From contig NC_083651.1 of NCBI RefSeq assembly GCF_963576545.1, forward strand, positions 18,289,748 through 18,353,747: a DNA stretch of 64,000 nucleotides, read 5' to 3'. A program made the translations under genes and the position numbers. Below, in pieces: positions 61,197-64,000 of this stretch. The notes below the pieces were generated by a model. It saw only the letters and a program-made list of their open reading frames with translations. It was not told where the DNA came from and did no database searches. Numbering within the stretch: the first letter of the stretch is position 1; every line of letters starts with the position of its first letter. The stretch comes from Limanda limanda (Eukaryota; Chordata; Actinopteri; Pleuronectiformes; Pleuronectidae).

Positions 61197-61934
61197 TGAG
61201 ATGCGAGGGACGTTCACTGTCTCCCGGAGAAACGAACACTCTGTGTCCCCAGCACAGAAAGACGCGATCCACATTCGTTCACAAGTCACATAGACTGGCC
61301 TTGCTGTTTTCACCTTACATTAACACTTAAAGTTTAGTGCAGTGTAATTGTTTGCCGTGATAATTAAATGCCAGTGTGATAATAAATGACAATTTCAAAC
61401 CATACAAACTGTCATGTTGTACTGTATTTAATAGAGGTTTACTTTACTGTAAAGTAAGTGTAAATGTAAAGTGAAAACAACAAAATCAGTCACCATGACC
61501 CGTGAACAAATACAATTCACGTCTTTCCATACAAAAAAAACACAGAGCGTTCACTTCTCCGGGAGACAGTGAACGTCCCTCGCATCTCCAGCGCTCCTCT
61601 ACTGAGCCAATGCAGGTCTCGTGAAAAATTTTCCAAAGACTCGTAACCGAAGACCCAGTCGGGAAATGAACGAATCATTTCTGCTTCCTTGACTGAGCCT
61701 ATGGAACAGTCCCGATGCGCAGTGAACCTGAGTGACTGAGAGACAGAGAGCTGTTCTGTGAGTGAGTGAGCAGAGCCGTGTGTGAATGGGAGTAGCGCTG
61801 TGACGCTGTGTGAGGATTTTCATTCAGTCCGAGCACAGATAATGACTCCGATTACTCGTATAATAATCGTACTCGGCAAAAGTGCTTTATCCGTACCGGA
61901 TACTCGTTTCAGCCGAGTATCCGGCTCATCTCTA
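60956..61934. mobile_element. hAT-type transposon, non-autonomous, intact 8-bp TSD
   Basis: The ends are TAGGGATGAGCGAGTA and, inverted, TAGAGATGAGCCGGATACTC. GTAATTGC is present directly outside both ends (60948-60955 and 61935-61942). The interior has repeated gtatccgta/tactcgg-like subterminal words, a GT microsatellite and a second inverted pair (about 61198-61245 with 61540-61588). No transposase frame was found. Confidence 0.92.
61160..61194. repeat. (GT)n microsatellite inside hAT element
   Basis: About 17 GT units with no interruption. Confidence 0.95.
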
Positions 61935-61942
61935 GTAATTGC

Positions 61943-63720
61943 TTTGTGCCAGCGGGTGACCTGCTCCACCAGATTTTGACTGTTATCAATCCATTGCATT
62001 TGCATTATCTCCCCCTCTCTGTCCCAAACATATAGGGCAATTAGGCACCACCTGGTACCACTAACCTGATAACAGTCAAATTGGGTGTCTGGTCTGCATT
62101 GTATATAACTGTAATGTGAGCATTTTTGGACTAAATGGTGGTGGCGTACCATGCCTCTTGCCCAATGTCAGCAAGGATAGGCTACAGCTCTGTCTGTGAC
62201 CCTCAAAGGATAACTTGCAGATAAAGATAGTTGGATGATATATAGGCGAGTATTCTTTATATGCTGTCTCCTTTGTGTTAGCAGCTGCTTGGACCCGTGA
62301 ACAATAAAGGTAAAAACAATTGTCCTTTTGTTCGAGAAAGAAGAAAAGTCAAATTGCATCATGAGGCAAGATGAAGGCAAGGATGATAACTTTCTCCACA
62401 TGATATGGAGACATAATATGCTTCTTCCTCCAGTGGCAGTAAGCACAATTGTTTTTTAGAGAAATGTGTAGAAGCAATCATCAGCTTTTCTTTCATACCG
62501 GTGTTGAAACATGCAGATAGCCTACAATGGCAATTAGTTTTGACTGCCCCCTTTCAAGCGGAACTCTAACTGTGTGCCCCCAATCAAAGTAAACACAATG
62601 ATGCTGCACTCAGTGTGGAAGCTGTAGTTTCCGTGAATGACCATGCACTGATTGTCATATTGTCCTTTCAAAACAGAACAAGTTTCCTAAGAGCAATGCA
62701 AACACAATGGCTGTAATCAGGCACGCCATGATCAAGTAGTCTTTCAGACATTTGCAGTCTTGTGCTCATATCAGTGAGCCATTGTAAATATGGAGTGAAG
62801 AGGATGAAATATCAATTTTAAGGGAGACCATGAAACCGAGAAGAAAAACAAACACATGCACAAATACATGAAACGTCTCTTGCCTTTAACTGTTTACTCA
62901 TCCCACTACAACAAATATGCATTCCTTCAAAGGTTGTGTGAAACATTAAGTGGACAGAGGAAAGGGAAAGCAATCAATAAAGTCTTTACCAACGTCAAAT
63001 AATTTCCCTAGCAATGTGTTGCTTTTACAGTGGTCATCTTGGAATGTAGATGGCAGCATAATCCAAAGTTAAGTCAATTGGTATCGCTCTAGTTGGATCC
63101 GATGTTAATGGATAAACATCATTAATTGTTTTAATTAACTTGGAAGTGGAAATGACAAGCAGGTTTTTGTTTGCGTCCTAATCTCTCTCACAAACGCATG
63201 CAGCTCTCTCAGAGTTGGATTGGCCATTCAGAGCAGCAATGGCAGAAATCCTGCTGCGTTGGCGGGCTGTCAAAACATCCATAAACGTTTTACTGCCCTC
63301 TGCAGTCACACAGACCTTGTCATCACCCCTGTAGCTCCCGCTGGAGCTCTGTCTGTAACATGCATGCAATACTCCTGAACCAGAGCAGCACACTGGTAAG
63401 GAGAAATGACTATTAGCCTGCCACGTAATGCACAATGTTAAGATGAAGATGGTCACAGATGAAATTCCCCCGAATACCCGTGAAGCAGACAGACACTTGT
63501 TTTTTGGCAAAAAAATAAAAGCTGCTTTCCTGCTCTCGCACAAACCTACCTCTGTGCACCGAGCACCAGTGAAGATAATGAGCAACTTTTCAGGACAGCA
63601 GGGAACATTGTAGATTAGAAGGGGAACAAGCTGTCTGCAAAAGATGTGGAGAAGCTGATATTTATAAAGCAAAATCTGCCATTGATAGGCTTCTAGAGAT
63701 GTGAAGCATACTGATCTCTA
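61943..63720. other. Intergenic, no gene supported
   Basis: A 164-codon - frame at 63178-63672 has no recognised domain. A plausible acceptor (cttaccag on the - strand near 63393) is the only exon-like sign, and the frame before and after it is not conserved with anything I know. Confidence 0.4.
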
Positions 63721-63985
63721 CCCCCCCCCCCCCACTCTCTCTCCGTCTGTCCTTCCCTCCATCCCTGTTCTTCTCTCTGTCTCTTTCCCTCTCTACACCT
63801 GTCTGTGTCTCTGCTCCTCTCTGCAATCGTCTCTCCATCTCTGTCCCTCTCACCATCCCTTTGTGAGTCTCTGTCCCTCTCTCTAGCTCTCCAATTGTCT
63901 CTGTCCCAAGTCTGCCTCTCTTTCCATCTCCGTCCCTTTCTCTGTCCCTGTCCCTCTCTCCGTCTGTCCCTCTCTCTTCTTTTCT
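63721..63985. repeat. Poly-C run and degenerate (TCTCTGTCCC)n pyrimidine tract
   Basis: Thirteen C are followed by ~250 bp built from ctctctgtccct-type words. The overlapping frames on both strands here (Ser/Leu/Pro-rich on +, Arg/Glu/Asp-rich on -) are products of this low complexity. Confidence 0.9.
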
Positions 63986-64000
63986 AAAGGGCTTCACCAG

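Noticed and set aside
63178..63672. 164-codon - ORF with a possible splice acceptor
   Set aside because: No family resemblance and no partner donor or exon identified.
63662..63997. Arg/Glu-rich - ORF and Ser/Leu-rich + ORFs
   Set aside because: Translation of the degenerate CTCTGTCCC repeat.
30911..64000. Search for erbb4 or lancl1 exons expected near cps1 in vertebrates
   Set aside because: No frame shows ErbB4 tail motifs or LanC motifs; synteny alone is not evidence.
1..64000. tRNA, rRNA, CRISPR arrays, operons
   Set aside because: No T-arm/acceptor pattern, rRNA core or spaced direct-repeat array was seen; the sequence is vertebrate-like.

Overview
This window looks like vertebrate nuclear DNA, most likely from a ray-finned (teleost, probably percomorph) fish. 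It holds one clear protein-coding locus with GT-AG introns, followed by about 60 kb of intergenic sequence with no other intact gene that I can support. The teleost call rests on two things: the gene, which is the C-terminal end of carbamoyl-phosphate synthetase 1/III, and the repeats, which include TTAA-flanked and 8-bp-TSD DNA transposons, an interspersed repeat with a GATTGATTGA tail, and a CACTG-ended element carrying a piece of a teleost multicopy gene family.

Region 1 (1-5.7 kb) contains the last six coding exons of cps1 on the + strand, ending with a TAG at 4309, plus a 3' UTR with two candidate poly(A) signals. These exons encode the N-acetylglutamate-binding regulatory domain. The rest of the gene lies upstream of the window.

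Region 2 (5.7-19.8 kb) is mostly unremarkable AT-rich intergenic DNA. It has a decayed hAT/ZBED-like transposase fragment (6.9-7.2 kb), a LINE reverse-transcriptase remnant, and a ~160-bp tandem repeat (11.3-11.9 kb).

Region 3 (19.8-23.5 kb) is bounded by inverted CACTGTAAAA ends. Inside are a CpG-rich promoter/first-exon-like segment, a spliced-looking pseudogene of a teleost multicopy family, and a hAT MITE with a perfect 8-bp target duplication.

Region 4 (24.47-30.54 kb) is a complete LTR provirus-like element on the - strand. It has a 4-bp TSD (AAGC), two almost identical ~625-bp LTRs, a polypurine tract and a primer-binding-site-like sequence. The 4.8-kb interior is nearly devoid of coding capacity, so the element looks young but non-autonomous.

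Region 5 (30.5-64 kb) is a gene-poor tract. It contains a decayed hAT transposon invaded by two other repeats (41.4-43.7 kb), an L2-like LINE 3' end (47 kb), a TTAA element nested inside another TTAA element (50.4-51.4 kb), a 1.6-kb fold-back TTAA element with seven copies of a GGGTCA palindrome (57.3-58.9 kb), a further TTAA candidate (60.1-60.7 kb), a hAT with intact 8-bp TSD (60.96-61.93 kb), and a long pyrimidine-rich tract at the window end.

Only cps1 has an assignable cellular role. The other features are mobile or repetitive DNA. Family names for repeats come from remembered resemblance and from termini/TSDs visible here, not from database searches.
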